A stretch of DNA of 64,000 bases, taken from assembly GCF_003144035.1 (NCBI RefSeq), contig NZ_QFWT01000011.1, positions 1-64,000 of the forward strand, given 5' to 3'. Position numbers and translations under genes: made by a program. Source of the stretch: Vibrio albus. GTDB taxonomy: Bacteria > Pseudomonadota > Gammaproteobacteria > Enterobacterales > Vibrionaceae. Numbering within the stretch: the first letter of the stretch is position 1; every line of letters starts with the position of its first letter. Below the pieces are notes generated by a model. That model made no database searches, was not told where the DNA came from, and worked only from the letters and a program-made list of their open reading frames with translations. Positions 55,590 through 64,000 of the stretch are shown in pieces.

Positions 55590-55928
55590 TTAAAGTGCTT
55601 CCGTGTCCATTTCACCAGTACGGATACGAACAACTTGTCCAAGGTCGAAAACAAAAATTTTGCCGTCGCCGATTTTTCCGGTATGCGCTGCTTTGGTAAT
55701 CGCATCAATAACGCGATCGGCATTGTCAGCCTGAGTCGCGATTTCAATCTTCACTTTAGGAAGAAAGTCAACCTGATACTCTGCACCGCGGTAAAGCTCT
55801 GTGTGTCCTTTCTGACGACCAAAGCCTTTTACTTCAGAAACCGTCATCCCTTCGATACCAACATCAGATAGTGCCTCACGGACATCATCTAATTTAAATG
55901 GTTTAATTATTGCGTTGATAAGTTTCAT
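55590..55928 (-). CDS. glnK: Nitrogen regulatory PII protein GlnK
   Basis: A 112-residue PII signal protein that senses 2-oxoglutarate, ATP and ADP, and gates AmtB. It has the uridylylated Tyr51 in the T-loop GHTELYRGAEYQVDFLPK and the C-terminal signature KIGDGKIFVFDL. Start 55928 gives the standard MKLINAIIKPF. A frame open to 55961 has 11 extra residues that no PII protein has. The link to amtB identifies it as GlnK rather than GlnB. Transcription comes from a sigma-54 promoter. Confidence 0.95.
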   Translation of the reverse strand: MKLINAIIKPFKLDDVREALSDVGIEGMTVSEVKGFGRQKGHTELYRGAEYQVDFLPKVKIEIATQADNADRVIDAITKAAHTGKIGDGKIFVFDLGQVVRIRTGEMDTEAL

Positions 55929-55971
55929 TGCATCCTCTCTGAGCATTGAGTTCTTGAACACTTACTTAGTA

Positions 55972-55987
55972 ATCAAGGAGCGTGCCA
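55972..55987 (-). promoter_or_regulatory. Sigma-54 promoter of glnK-amtB
   Basis: The minus strand reads TGGCACG-CTCC-TTGAT, with the -24 GG and -12 element of sigma-54 promoters (consensus TGGCACG-N4-TTGCA). It lies 44 bases before the glnK start. Confidence 0.85.
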
Positions 55988-56050
55988 AAACTATAACTAC
56001 ATGTTTTAAAAGGGATTAAATAAAAAACGAAAGATAATAGAGAAATATAC

Positions 56051-56066
56051 GCATTATTTTGGTGCA
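56051..56066. promoter_or_regulatory. NtrC enhancer site 1
   Basis: GCATTATTTTGGTGCA closely matches the NtrC consensus GCACTATTTTGGTGCA and is about 70 bases upstream of the sigma-54 promoter. Confidence 0.75.
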
Positions 56067-56100
56067 TCCATTTCCCTGTTTTAAGGCGAGATTTTGGTCA

Positions 56101-56116
56101 GCCCCATTATTGTGCA
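56101..56116. promoter_or_regulatory. NtrC enhancer site 2
   Basis: GCCCCATTATTGTGCA is a second NtrC-like site, centred exactly 50 bases from site 1. Such helical phasing allows cooperative NtrC oligomers. Confidence 0.6.
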
Positions 56117-56193
56117 TTTAGTGAACAAAAGCTGATACAGGGGGAACATCAAAGGATAGGCCTGCAGAAGACATTGCCCTGCAGACCGCATGT

Positions 56194-56439
56194 TTAGGTT
56201 ACTGGTCTGGAAGATATTATTCGTCTGTAATGATGAACTCGGTGCTCGGCAATCGCAGCATTAGAAGCACTTGTAGCCCTGCCTTCACGGTCCAGCCCGA
56301 TATCGCGTAATAGGTGCTCGCTGTGCCAGGGAATATCATAAGCAGAGCGACGCACTTTACGCTGCCATTGCCGCTCTTCACGACGCAAATCTGCCTTTAC
56401 GAAAAATATCGCCAACTGAATATAAAATGACTGTTTCAT
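56194..56439 (-). CDS. DUF1127 (YjiS-like) domain small protein
   Basis: An 81-residue basic protein. Its central region WQRKVRRSAYDIPWHSEHLLRDIGLDREGR matches the DUF1127 motif, in which Arg-rich sequence precedes LLRDIGL. Such proteins are abundant in proteobacteria and some take part in phosphate, sRNA or host-signal responses, but no function can be given here. AGGAGA precedes the ATG at good spacing. It follows a 36-codon ORF on the same strand by 130 bases. Confidence 0.8.
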   Translation of the reverse strand: MKQSFYIQLAIFFVKADLRREERQWQRKVRRSAYDIPWHSEHLLRDIGLDREGRATSASNAAIAEHRVHHYRRIISSRPVT

Positions 56440-56569
56440 TGTTGTTCTCCTGTTGAAAGAAATGAATAAAATTCAGATTCAGACCAGGAAAATGACAGTT
56501 TAGGTAGGAATTAAAGAGAGACTCTTATTAAGCTGCCATTTTCCGCAGCCTAATAAGCTTACGGATCAA

Positions 56570-56680
56570 TCAGTTATTGTGTTTACCTGCAAATCGGGCT
56601 GCATTCCAGTTTGAAGGCAGTTCGATACGGGACAGATCGGAAGAGGCACAGAAAAGAGTTACGTTCATAAATGTAATCAT
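56570..56680 (-). CDS. Unrecognised 36-residue small protein
   Basis: A 36-codon ORF begins MITFMNVTLFCASS and ends RFAGKHNN. Its ATG (56680) is preceded by GAGGAGG at a 6-base spacing, the best ribosome site in this region. It is followed on the same strand by the DUF1127 gene, with a weak GCTGC/GCAGC hairpin near 56531-56550 between them. I do not recognise the peptide. The 214-base gap upstream, to the yacL stop, is A/T rich and probably holds the promoter. Confidence 0.5.
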   Translation of the reverse strand: MITFMNVTLFCASSDLSRIELPSNWNAARFAGKHNN

Positions 56681-56894
56681 CTGATGCCTCCTCAATAACT
56701 AATTAATCCAATATGAGATAATTTGCTTACCTTTTCGATTAAAGTTTATCCACTTCATTTTTTATTTCAATAAAAATATAGGGTTAACTACAAATACAGA
56801 GGGTTATCGCTATTCATCAACAGCAAGCTTTTAAAAATCCGGATAAAACACCAAAATAAGAAACAAGGTTAATATATTAACCTTAACAGTAGTT

Positions 56895-57260
56895 CTAGCT
56901 AATAAATTCACGCCAGGAATGCAATAGCTCTTCAAAGTCTTCCAGCCCGCAACACGCGGTACTTTCGCTCTCGTAGAGGTTGAACTCGCTATACTCATCC
57001 TGATCTTGTTCATGCGACAACACGTTTTCCTGAACAATCACATCATCACGGCTAAGAGAAATGCTGATTTCTTTTCCTTCAAACTCAGCCTCTAGTAATG
57101 AGCCCAGTTTCAGCCTGGTAATATAGTCAAAGAGTTGATTCAGTTTCTCTTGGTCGGTACGAACTTCATCCAATAGCCATCGTCCGACTATTTCATGCCC
57201 CATACTGCAACGGACATGGTAGTCACCCGTTAAACTGTTTTTAATAAACTGATATTCCAT
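56895..57260 (-). CDS. yacL: UPF0231 family protein YacL
   Basis: A 121-residue acidic protein similar to E. coli YacL. MEYQFIKNSLTGDYHVRCSMGHEIVGRWL aligns with MDYEF...VRMSMGHEVVGHW, and ACCGLEDFEELLHSWREFI aligns with the conserved C terminus. The function of the family is unknown. ATG 57260 is chosen because it matches the family start; an upstream in-frame TTG at 57278 exists. No clear ribosome site is visible. Confidence 0.85.
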   Translation of the reverse strand: MEYQFIKNSLTGDYHVRCSMGHEIVGRWLLDEVRTDQEKLNQLFDYITRLKLGSLLEAEFEGKEISISLSRDDVIVQENVLSHEQDQDEYSEFNLYESESTACCGLEDFEELLHSWREFIS

Positions 57261-57279
57261 CGTTGTTTTGTATACCAAT

Positions 57280-57310
57280 AAAAAATTAAGCGCCTCACAA
57301 TGGAGGCGCT
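57280..57310 (-). terminator. ffh terminator
   Basis: AGCGCCTC and GAGGCGCT flank a six-base loop, followed on the minus strand by TAATTTTTTATT, 30 bases past the ffh stop. It overlaps the upstream region of yacL. Confidence 0.85.
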
Positions 57311-57339
57311 CTGAAAAGATATCAGGGAGTCAGGCTGAA

Positions 57340-58731
57340 TTAACGGCCGAAACGGCCAAAACCACCACCCATGCCGCCACCGCCCATGCCACCCATCATG
57401 CCTTGCATGTTGCGCATCATGCCTTTCATTCCACCTTTCTGCATTTTTTTCATCATCTTCTGCATCTGGGTAAACTGCTTCAGCAAACGGTTAACATCCT
57501 GAACCTGAGTTCCGGAACCGGCAGCAATGCGTTTTTTACGTGAACCTTTAATCAGTTCCGGACGAAGACGTTCTTTCATGGTCATTGAGCTGATGATCGC
57601 TTCCATCTGCTTGAACATCTTATCATCCACTTTATCCTTGACATCAGTCGGCAGGTTATTCATACCCGGCAACTTATCCAGCATGCCCATCATGCCGCCC
57701 ATATTCTGCATCTGACCTAACTGCTCACGAAAATCTTCCAGATCAAAGCCCTTCTTCTCTTTGAACTTTTTCGCCAGCTTTTCAGCCTTCTTCTTATCAA
57801 CGTTACGCTCCAGATCTTCGATCAAAGAAAGAACGTCACCCATACCTAAAATACGGGAAGCTACACGGTCAGGGTGGAAAGGTTCCAGTGCATCAGTTTT
57901 TTCACCCACACCTAAGAATTTGATTGGCTTTCCGGTGATATGACGTACAGACAACGCCGCACCGCCACGCGCATCACCATCGACTTTCGTCAGGATCACA
58001 CCGGTTAATGGCAAAGCATCACCAAAGGCTTTAGCTGTATTCGCCGCATCCTGACCAGTCATGGCATCAACAACGAACAAAGTTTCAACCGGATTGATTG
58101 CCGAATGCAGATCCTGAATTTCAGCCATCATATCTTCGTCAATGGCCAGACGTCCGGCGGTATCCAGAATGACAACATCATAGAATTTCTTCTTCGCATG
58201 CTCGATAGCACCGTTCGCGATATCGATCGGCTTCTGATCCGGAGAAGAAGGGAAGAAGTCCACACCAACATCTTCTGCCAGAGTCTCCAGCTGTTTGATC
58301 GCTGCCGGACGATAAACGTCCGCCGACACCACCAGCACTTTCTTCTTATCACGCTCAGTCAGCAATTTAGACAGCTTACCGACACTGGTTGTTTTACCAG
58401 CACCCTGTAAACCTGCCATTAGGATCACAGCCGGTGGCTGGGCCGCCAGGTTAAGCGCTTCATTCGACTCGCCCATAACCGCTTCAAGCTCAGCCTGGAC
58501 AATTTTAATAAACTCCTGTCCCGGAGTCAGAGATTTGGAAACCTCAACGCCGACTGCTCGTTCTTTGACGCGTTTAACAAAATCACGAACAACAGGAAGG
58601 GCAACGTCTGCTTCCAGCAGTGCCATACGCACTTCACGCAGAGTCTCTTTTATATTCTCTTCAGTCAGCCGGCCTTTACCGCTGATATTTTTTAGGGTCT
58701 TGGACAATCTGTCCGTCAAATTTTCAAACAT
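57340..58731 (-). CDS. ffh: Signal recognition particle protein Ffh
   Basis: Ffh binds signal sequences on the ribosome and, with 4.5S RNA and FtsY, targets membrane proteins. The 463 residues include the N domain and the GTPase G domain with GLQGAGKTTSVGKL near residue 107, DTAGR, and TKVDGDARGG. The methionine-rich M domain ends in a long Met/Gly tail (MKKMQKGGMKGMMRNMQGMM and then Gly-rich). The 4.5S RNA gene is not here. Confidence 0.97.
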   Translation of the reverse strand: MFENLTDRLSKTLKNISGKGRLTEENIKETLREVRMALLEADVALPVVRDFVKRVKERAVGVEVSKSLTPGQEFIKIVQAELEAVMGESNEALNLAAQPPAVILMAGLQGAGKTTSVGKLSKLLTERDKKKVLVVSADVYRPAAIKQLETLAEDVGVDFFPSSPDQKPIDIANGAIEHAKKKFYDVVILDTAGRLAIDEDMMAEIQDLHSAINPVETLFVVDAMTGQDAANTAKAFGDALPLTGVILTKVDGDARGGAALSVRHITGKPIKFLGVGEKTDALEPFHPDRVASRILGMGDVLSLIEDLERNVDKKKAEKLAKKFKEKKGFDLEDFREQLGQMQNMGGMMGMLDKLPGMNNLPTDVKDKVDDKMFKQMEAIISSMTMKERLRPELIKGSRKKRIAAGSGTQVQDVNRLLKQFTQMQKMMKKMQKGGMKGMMRNMQGMMGGMGGGGMGGGFGRFGR

Positions 58732-58884
58732 TTTCGTCTCTTCGCTGTAGGATTCGCGATCTATTAAGCCGAGTATAACGTAGTGACTGACGGCGTTTCA
58801 ATTTTTAACCACATTGGATGTCTCAAATGATAGCCGTTATCAGGTTCACAAGGTATAATTGCTGCTACTGTTCAGAAATAATAT

Positions 58885-59688
58885 ATGGAAAACATGGATA
58901 ATCTCATCGCTATTGTTTCCGCTGCATTTTATATCGCTGCCACCAGTATGATCGTACCAGGGCTGATACAGCAAACCAGCATCAGAATAAAGCCTGTATT
59001 TGTTACTGCGCTGGTGGCCCTGTTTTTCCATATCTGGCTGCTTGCGGATCTTATTCTGCATGGTAGCGGGCAGAATTTGAGTATCCTGAATGTTGCCTCA
59101 TTAATCAGCTTTATGATCGCTTTGAGCATGAGCCTGGCCATGCTGAAAACCCGCACCTGGCTCCTGCTTCCTGTAATCTACAGTTTTTCTGCACTCAACA
59201 TACTGGCCAGCGCCTACCTTCCGGGCAACTTTATCACCCACCTGGATGGACGGGTTGGACTGGTCATTCATATTACCTTTGCCTTAATTGCCTACGCGAC
59301 ACTGATGATTGCAGCACTGTATGCATTGCAACTGGCATGGCTGGATTATAAGCTGAAACGCCGGAAAGCAGCCGCAATTAACACCAATCTGCCACCATTA
59401 ATGATGGTAGAAAGGCAGTTATTTAAAGTTGTAATGGCAGGCACCGGCTTTCTGACCCTGACACTGCTTTCTGGCTTTATTTTCCTTGATGATATCTTTG
59501 CGCCAGGTAAAGCGCATAAAACCATACTCTCATTCATTGCCTGGGTCGTATTCTCTATACTGCTCTGGGGTCACCATAAACAAGGATGGAGAGGCCGAAA
59601 AGTGGTCTGGTTTACCATTTCCGGGGCCATTATTTTAACTATGGCCTATTTTGGTAACCGTCTTCTTCAGGAATTTATTTTGTCCTGA
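58885..59688 (+). CDS. ypjD: Cytochrome c assembly (CcsA/CcmC-like) membrane protein YpjD
   Basis: A 267-residue inner-membrane protein with eight hydrophobic segments, matching E. coli YpjD (for example THLDGRVGLVIHITFALIAYATLMIAALYALQLAWLDYKLK and WGHHKQGWRGRKVVW). The family shares the haem-handling fold of CcsA. YpjD's precise role is unsettled, although with CorB-type neighbours it has been connected with Mg2+ handling. It is divergent from ffh and upstream of corB, a conserved trio. Confidence 0.92.
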   Translation: MENMDNLIAIVSAAFYIAATSMIVPGLIQQTSIRIKPVFVTALVALFFHIWLLADLILHGSGQNLSILNVASLISFMIALSMSLAMLKTRTWLLLPVIYSFSALNILASAYLPGNFITHLDGRVGLVIHITFALIAYATLMIAALYALQLAWLDYKLKRRKAAAINTNLPPLMMVERQLFKVVMAGTGFLTLTLLSGFIFLDDIFAPGKAHKTILSFIAWVVFSILLWGHHKQGWRGRKVVWFTISGAIILTMAYFGNRLLQEFILS

Positions 59689-59818
59689 ACCTTAACAGTA
59701 AAAATACCACTATACATAAATTAGCATGTCAGATAATGTCTGGAACTGGTATAACATTGACAGACCATCTGCTTTCCGTCATTAATAACTTCAACAAAGA
59801 TAAAAGGGACCCTGTACA

Positions 59819-61084
59819 TTGGATGACATATCAACGGGCATATTATTTGCCCTTCTCGCATGTCTAATTATTATTTCTGGTTATTTTTCTGGCTCAGAAA
59901 CGGGAATGATGTCTTTAAACCGCTATCGGTTAAAGCATCTTTCCGGCAAAGGGCATAAAGGTGCCAAACGGGTAGAAAAGCTCCTTAACCGCCCGGATCG
60001 CCTGATTGGTCTGATCCTTATCGGTAACAACCTGGTCAACATTCTCGCCTCTGCGATTGCCACCATACTGGGTATGCGCCTGTATGGAAACTATGGCGTG
60101 GCTATTGCTACCGGTCTGCTGACTCTGGTCATTCTGGTCTTTGCTGAAGTGACACCAAAAACACTTGCAGCCTTGTATCCGGAAAAAGTGTCCTATACCA
60201 GCAGTATTTTCCTGAACATCCTGATGAAGCTACTCGCCCCTCTGGTGCTGATGGTCAACTTCATTACCAACGGTTTTCTTCGTCTGCTGGGAGTAAACGG
60301 TAAACACGGCGCAGAAGATCCGTTGAGCTCGGAAGAACTAAGAACCGTTGTCAATGAAGCCGGAGGGTTAATTCCCCGCCGGCACCAGGACATGCTGTTG
60401 TCGATTCTGGATCTGGAGCACGTCACCGTTAATGATATTATGATCCCCCGTAACGAGATTACCGGCATTGATATTAACGATGACTGGAAATCTATTGTAC
60501 GCCAGTTAACCCACTCGCCACATGGCCGCATCGTTCTGTATCGCGACCAGATTGACGAAGTGGTTGGCATGTTACGCCTGCGTGAAGCTTATCGCATTAT
60601 GCTGGAAAAAAATGAGTTCACGAAAGAGATGTTGCTACGCTCTGCCGATGAAATCTACTTCATTCCCGAGGCAACGCCACTCAATGTGCAGTTACTTAAG
60701 TTTCAGCGTAATAAACAGCGTATTGGCCTGATTGTTAACGAATACGGCGATATCATCGGGTTGGTAACACTGGAAGATATTCTGGAAGAAATTGTGGGCG
60801 AGTTTACCACCTCAATTGCTCCAAGCCTGTCAGAAGAGATCACCCCACAAAGTGACGGCAGTTTTCTGATTGAAGGCAGTGCAAATATTCGTGATATCAA
60901 TAAAGGCCTGAACTGGCATTTACCCACTAATGGTCCCAGAACACTGAATGGCCTGATTCTGGAGCATCTGGAAGATATTCCGGAAAGCAAAATGAGTATT
61001 GAAATTTCCAGGCATCAAATGGAAATTATCGATTTCACTGAAAATAAAATCAGTCTGGTCAAAGTGTTTCCCAAAAAAGCTTAA
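59819..61084 (+). CDS. corB: CNNM/CorC-family transporter CorB (YfjD)
   Basis: A 421-residue protein linked to magnesium/cobalt efflux. It has an N-terminal DUF21 membrane domain with YFSGSETGMMSLNRYRLKHL and GNNLVNILASAIATI. Two CBS domains follow (MIPRNEITGIDINDDW; NEYGDIIGLVTLEDILEEIVGEF), then a C-terminal CorC_HlyC domain (DGSFLIEGSANIRDIN). The start is TTG 59819, nine bases after GGGA; no in-frame ATG lies near. The N terminus then matches E. coli YfjD (M-x-x-IST). Confidence 0.93.
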   Translation: MDDISTGILFALLACLIIISGYFSGSETGMMSLNRYRLKHLSGKGHKGAKRVEKLLNRPDRLIGLILIGNNLVNILASAIATILGMRLYGNYGVAIATGLLTLVILVFAEVTPKTLAALYPEKVSYTSSIFLNILMKLLAPLVLMVNFITNGFLRLLGVNGKHGAEDPLSSEELRTVVNEAGGLIPRRHQDMLLSILDLEHVTVNDIMIPRNEITGIDINDDWKSIVRQLTHSPHGRIVLYRDQIDEVVGMLRLREAYRIMLEKNEFTKEMLLRSADEIYFIPEATPLNVQLLKFQRNKQRIGLIVNEYGDIIGLVTLEDILEEIVGEFTTSIAPSLSEEITPQSDGSFLIEGSANIRDINKGLNWHLPTNGPRTLNGLILEHLEDIPESKMSIEISRHQMEIIDFTENKISLVKVFPKKA

Positions 61085-61110
61085 TACCACATTCTGATAA
61101 CGTTTCTGAT

Positions 61111-61155
61111 ATAAATAAGCGGGCCGTTCATACCATGAACGGCCCGCTTTATTTT
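61111..61155. terminator. Bidirectional terminator between corB and luxS
   Basis: A perfect 15-base stem, AAGCGGGCCGTTCAT (61117-61131) with ATGAACGGCCCGCTT (61135-61149), closes a 3-base loop. A/T tracts on both sides serve the two convergent genes. Confidence 0.93.
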
Positions 61156-61183
61156 CGATGAACGAGTCTGATTTCCTGAAAGC

Positions 61184-61699
61184 TTATACTTTCAACTCTT
61201 CCAGCATATCAGCTGGCAGTGCCAGTTCATCGTTCTTATTGACTTGGATCCCAGCAGCTATCACTGCTTTAGCAATATCTTTTGCCTCCTGCAGTGAGTG
61301 CATGGAATAGGTACCGCACTGGTATTCATTCAGCTCAGGAATTTTCTCCTGGCTTTCCACTTTCAGCACATCTTCCATTGCCGCCAGCCATGCATCAGCG
61401 ACACGCTGCTCTTCCGGCGTACCGATTAAACTCATATAGAAACCGGTACGGCACCCCATTGGAGAGATATCAATAATCTCAACGCCGTCACCATTCAGGT
61501 GTGCGCGCATAAAACCGGCATAGAGGTGCTCTAATGTGTGGATACCTTTTTCGGAAAGGATATCTTTATTCGGCATACAAAAGCGCAGGTCAAACACCGT
61601 AATGGTGTCACCTTTAGGGGTCTGCATCGTTTTTGCGACACGAACGGCCGGTGCGTGCATTTTTGTATGGTCAACCGTAAAACTGTCTAATAGTGGCAT
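61184..61699 (-). CDS. luxS: S-ribosylhomocysteine lyase LuxS (AI-2 synthase)
   Basis: LuxS cleaves S-ribosylhomocysteine to homocysteine and DPD, the precursor of autoinducer-2. The 171-residue enzyme has the metal ligands His54 and His58 in HTLEH and Cys128 in EYQCGTYS. The catalytic Glu57 and Cys83 (SPMGCRTGFY) are also present. It follows gshA by 17 bases, so the two are probably co-transcribed. This pairs glutathione synthesis with the methyl cycle, both using sulfur amino acids. Confidence 0.98.
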   Translation of the reverse strand: MPLLDSFTVDHTKMHAPAVRVAKTMQTPKGDTITVFDLRFCMPNKDILSEKGIHTLEHLYAGFMRAHLNGDGVEIIDISPMGCRTGFYMSLIGTPEEQRVADAWLAAMEDVLKVESQEKIPELNEYQCGTYSMHSLQEAKDIAKAVIAAGIQVNKNDELALPADMLEELKV

Positions 61700-61716
61700 A
61701 GGAGCGTCTCCAAAAC

Positions 61717-63297
61717 TTAATCATTCAGATACGAAAAATAGTCGGCCAGAAACTCATCAAAGCTCTGCGTATCTGCTTGTTCTATATTGTGCTGGGTTTT
61801 TACCGAATTTTCCACCTCATCAAGCATCTGCTCCTGAGTGTAATAACGGTAACTGTGGGCTAAATGCTGCTCACGATGCTCTTTTCCAAGTGCACATCCA
61901 ACCAGTCCATTGCCACCATGCTCCAGAGTCTTACGCAGCAGTTGACCGGATAACGTTAGTTCCGGGTTATCAATCCATGTTTCCAGCTCTTTACAGGTAG
62001 CAAGGTAATCCTCTCCACCACAAGCCGCATCCATGACTTCAGCAATGTCTCTTAACTCGTAGAAAATCTCTTTACCGAACTCAACCAGAGAAATTTGTTC
62101 ACCGCCGCACCCTGCTTTCAGAATCAGTCCCGGCTTACGCCCTTCCAGAATCACTTTGTTCCAGTTGTCCTTCCAGCAGCCCAGCTCTTTGTTATCCATA
62201 CACTTCGCATCGCGTATCAGACACCAGGTCAAAAACAGATCCAGAAAACGCACCTGCTGTTCAGTAATACCAACCGGGCTGAACGGGTTGACATCCAACG
62301 CTCTGACTTCAATGTATTCAACGCCTCCTCGCTGTAACGCTTCGGATGGCTTCTCTCCGCTGTTTGCCACACGCTTTGGCCGGATCGGTGCGTAGAGTTC
62401 ATTCTCAATCTGCAATACATTAGCATTCAGTTGTCGGCGCTCAGTACCAGAGCCCTGATCAATTTTGGCAAAATCTTCTGATGGCGTACGAATTGCTCGC
62501 TCCATCCCTTGCAAATACTGCTCCAGATCGTTATAGCTGATTTTCAGATCACTCTGAGCACTGTTGGTGTAGCCAAGATCACTCAGGCGCAGCGATGTCG
62601 CGTAGGGTAAATAAAGGGTTTTTCCGACTTTCTCAAACGGCAGATCAGATTCTTTTCCACACAGGAACGATTCACATAACGCTGGTGATGCACCAAACAG
62701 GTAAGGAATCATCCAGCCAAAGTGGTAGTAATTACGGATCAGCGTAAAATAACCGTCTGATTTACTCTCCGCACGTTCTTCCTCGCTCTGCTCCCCATAA
62801 AGCGCATCCCAGAAAGATTCCGGAAAGGAGAAGTTAAAATGTACACCGGAAATAATCTGCATCAGACTACCATAACGATGCTTTAACCCTTCCCGATAAA
62901 GCGTCTTCATTTTTCCGACGTTGGACGTGCCATATTGAGCCAGTTCAATGCTGTCTTCCCCCTCTACAAAACAGGGCATGGAAAGCGGCCAAAACTTCTC
63001 TCCGTTCATCTGGGTTTGAGTAAAATGATGAATATCCGCGAGCTGATCGAGCGTTTCAGATATGCTGGTTGAAACAGGGGTAATAAACTCCAGCAAAGAC
63101 TCAGAAAAGTCTGTTGTAATCCACCGGTTCGTTAACGCCGCCCCCAGCCCTTTCGGGTGTGGGGTATTGGCCAGACGCCCTCCGAGAGAATAGCGCAGCG
63201 TTTCCCGCTCAACTCCACGGCCAAACTGTTTAAAGTTATCCGCATTTTTTGCAACCCGCTGCAAACGCTTAGAAAAATTAGTCAAAATGAAGGCCAC
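61717..63297 (-). CDS. gshA: Glutamate-cysteine ligase GshA
   Basis: GshA joins glutamate and cysteine, the first step of glutathione synthesis. The 526-residue enzyme belongs to the gamma-proteobacterial GCL type 1 family: FGRGVERETLRYSLGG near the N terminus, DFSESLLEFITP, and SGVHFNFSFPESFW. The start is uncertain. GTG 63297 opens the longest frame. TTG 63285 (giving MTNFSKRLQRV) fits homologous N termini better. No ATG or clear ribosome site is available. Confidence 0.95.
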   Translation of the reverse strand: MAFILTNFSKRLQRVAKNADNFKQFGRGVERETLRYSLGGRLANTPHPKGLGAALTNRWITTDFSESLLEFITPVSTSISETLDQLADIHHFTQTQMNGEKFWPLSMPCFVEGEDSIELAQYGTSNVGKMKTLYREGLKHRYGSLMQIISGVHFNFSFPESFWDALYGEQSEEERAESKSDGYFTLIRNYYHFGWMIPYLFGASPALCESFLCGKESDLPFEKVGKTLYLPYATSLRLSDLGYTNSAQSDLKISYNDLEQYLQGMERAIRTPSEDFAKIDQGSGTERRQLNANVLQIENELYAPIRPKRVANSGEKPSEALQRGGVEYIEVRALDVNPFSPVGITEQQVRFLDLFLTWCLIRDAKCMDNKELGCWKDNWNKVILEGRKPGLILKAGCGGEQISLVEFGKEIFYELRDIAEVMDAACGGEDYLATCKELETWIDNPELTLSGQLLRKTLEHGGNGLVGCALGKEHREQHLAHSYRYYTQEQMLDEVENSVKTQHNIEQADTQSFDEFLADYFSYLND

Positions 63298-63405
63298 TTA
63301 TATCGTTATAAAGGTATTGTTATTCGCATTATCCCACTAAATTGCTGTCTCCTTAACAAGGAAACGGCTCTCATTTTCGAAAGATAATAGTTTCTATGTG
63401 CGGTC

Positions 63406-64000
63406 TTACTTCTCAATTTCAAGTTCAACAACAGGAATATCTAACTTTTCCAGTTGCGGAGCCAACGTTTTTGCATCCCCGACGACAATAACCTGATAAT
63501 CATCCGGGTTAAACCAGTGGTTTGCCACCTTATTCAGCTCACTCTTTTCTACCGTCATCAACACCCGGTCACGCTGTTCAATATAGTCGTCATCCAGAGT
63601 GTAATGCAGGATATTACCTAGCAGGTGTGCCTTCTTAGCTGGTGTTTCGTATTTCAGAGCATCCTGCTGCCCCACAGCCAGCCGCATATACTTCAGTTCG
63701 GCATCTGTCATACCCTGCTCACTGAATGTCCGCATTTCTTTTTGAAACTCCCGGATCGACGCCACGGTGGAATCTGCACGCACCTGAGCACTAAACACCA
63801 TCATGCCTGTTTCTTTATTACTGACATGATAACCATTAGCCCCATAGGTATACCCCTTGTCTTCCCGTAAGTTCTGATTAATTCGGCTGTTAAAGTTTCC
63901 GGACAGATTAAAGTTCGCCAACTGGGTCAGATACTGCTCCCCAACGGCATCAAAGGGTAACCCTAGACGAACCAGACGGATGATAGTCTGAGGCGCTTTC
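63406..64000 (-). CDS. M16 family (insulinase-type) zinc protease, 3' part
   Basis: The frame is open to the right edge, so only the C-terminal 197 residues or so are present. They contain the M16 C-domain pattern NFNSRINQNLREDKGYTYGANGYH, whose R..Y residues bind substrate carboxylates. QQDALKYETPAKKAHLLGNI and a final VIVVGDA strand follow. The HxxEH zinc site lies outside the window. It is upstream of gshA on the same strand, an arrangement I recall for V. cholerae, and is probably periplasmic. Confidence 0.85.
   Translation of the reverse strand, partial: KAPQTIIRLVRLGLPFDAVGEQYLTQLANFNLSGNFNSRINQNLREDKGYTYGANGYHVSNKETGMMVFSAQVRADSTVASIREFQKEMRTFSEQGMTDAELKYMRLAVGQQDALKYETPAKKAHLLGNILHYTLDDDYIEQRDRVLMTVEKSELNKVANHWFNPDDYQVIVVGDAKTLAPQLEKLDIPVVELEIEK

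Noticed and set aside
1..64000. CRISPR arrays, insertion sequences, prophage genes, tRNA genes.
   Set aside because: I looked for regular direct repeats, transposase motifs, integrases and tRNA T-loops and saw none.

Overview
This window is chromosomal DNA from a gamma-proteobacterium of the family Vibrionaceae, almost certainly a Vibrio. The evidence is the combination and order of housekeeping genes (clpB-pgeF-rluD / bamD / raiA / pheA; slt-trpR; ribF-ileS-lspA; murJ / rpsT / hlyU / nhaR / nptA; rppH-ptsP-lgt) together with Vibrio signature genes: ChiS, VpsR, HlyU, the (GlcNAc)2 operon, and LuxS next to GshA. I see no insertion sequence, prophage, CRISPR array or tRNA. Most of the window is core genome.

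Layout. 1-391: promoters P1 and P2 and the boxA leader of a ribosomal RNA operon that is read leftwards out of the window. 392-4765: rluD-pgeF-clpB on the minus strand, with an internal heat-shock promoter before clpB. 4902-8344: bamD, raiA (strong CRP site), the pheL-pheA attenuated operon and yjjX. 8376-13618: trpR and slt on minus, then ettA, a PilZ protein and an orphan RelB/DinJ-like antitoxin on plus. 13709-19895: lspA-ileS-ribF and murJ on minus, with a structured repeat between ribF and murJ. 20136-23316: rpsT, hlyU, nhaR and the phosphate transporter nptA behind a Pho box. 23464-30505: thyA with an overlapping AraC regulator, fsa, and the rppH-ptsP-TSUP-lgt unit. 30506-31138: a long non-coding stretch with three perfect DnaA boxes next to rppH, reminiscent of E. 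coli DARS2. 31139-42076: an AI-2E family permease, rsmC, chiS, brnQ, trmN6, srmB and vpsR.

42755-54180 is the chitin disaccharide operon: periplasmic binding protein, two permeases, a GH9 glucosaminidase-like enzyme, a GH20 hexosaminidase, chitobiose phosphorylase and a phosphohexomutase. It is controlled by ChiS, encoded 5.8 kb upstream. The operon lacks the two ABC ATPases and the GlcNAc kinase that V. cholerae carries at this locus. 54335-64000: glnK-amtB behind a sigma-54 promoter with two NtrC sites, a DUF1127 protein with a new 36-codon small ORF upstream, yacL, ffh, ypjD, corB, gshA-luxS and the 3' part of an M16 peptidase gene.

Regulatory themes are unusually readable by eye: growth-rate (rrn), heat shock (clpB), cAMP-CRP (raiA), phenylalanine attenuation (pheA), Trp repressor (trpR), PhoB (nptA), Lrp-like (brnQ), NtrC/sigma-54 (glnK-amtB) and chitin sensing (ChiS). 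The most interesting points are the ATPase-less chitobiose operon, the DARS2-like DnaA box cluster, the inverted-repeat element at 18185-18285 and the unannotated small ORF at 56570-56680.
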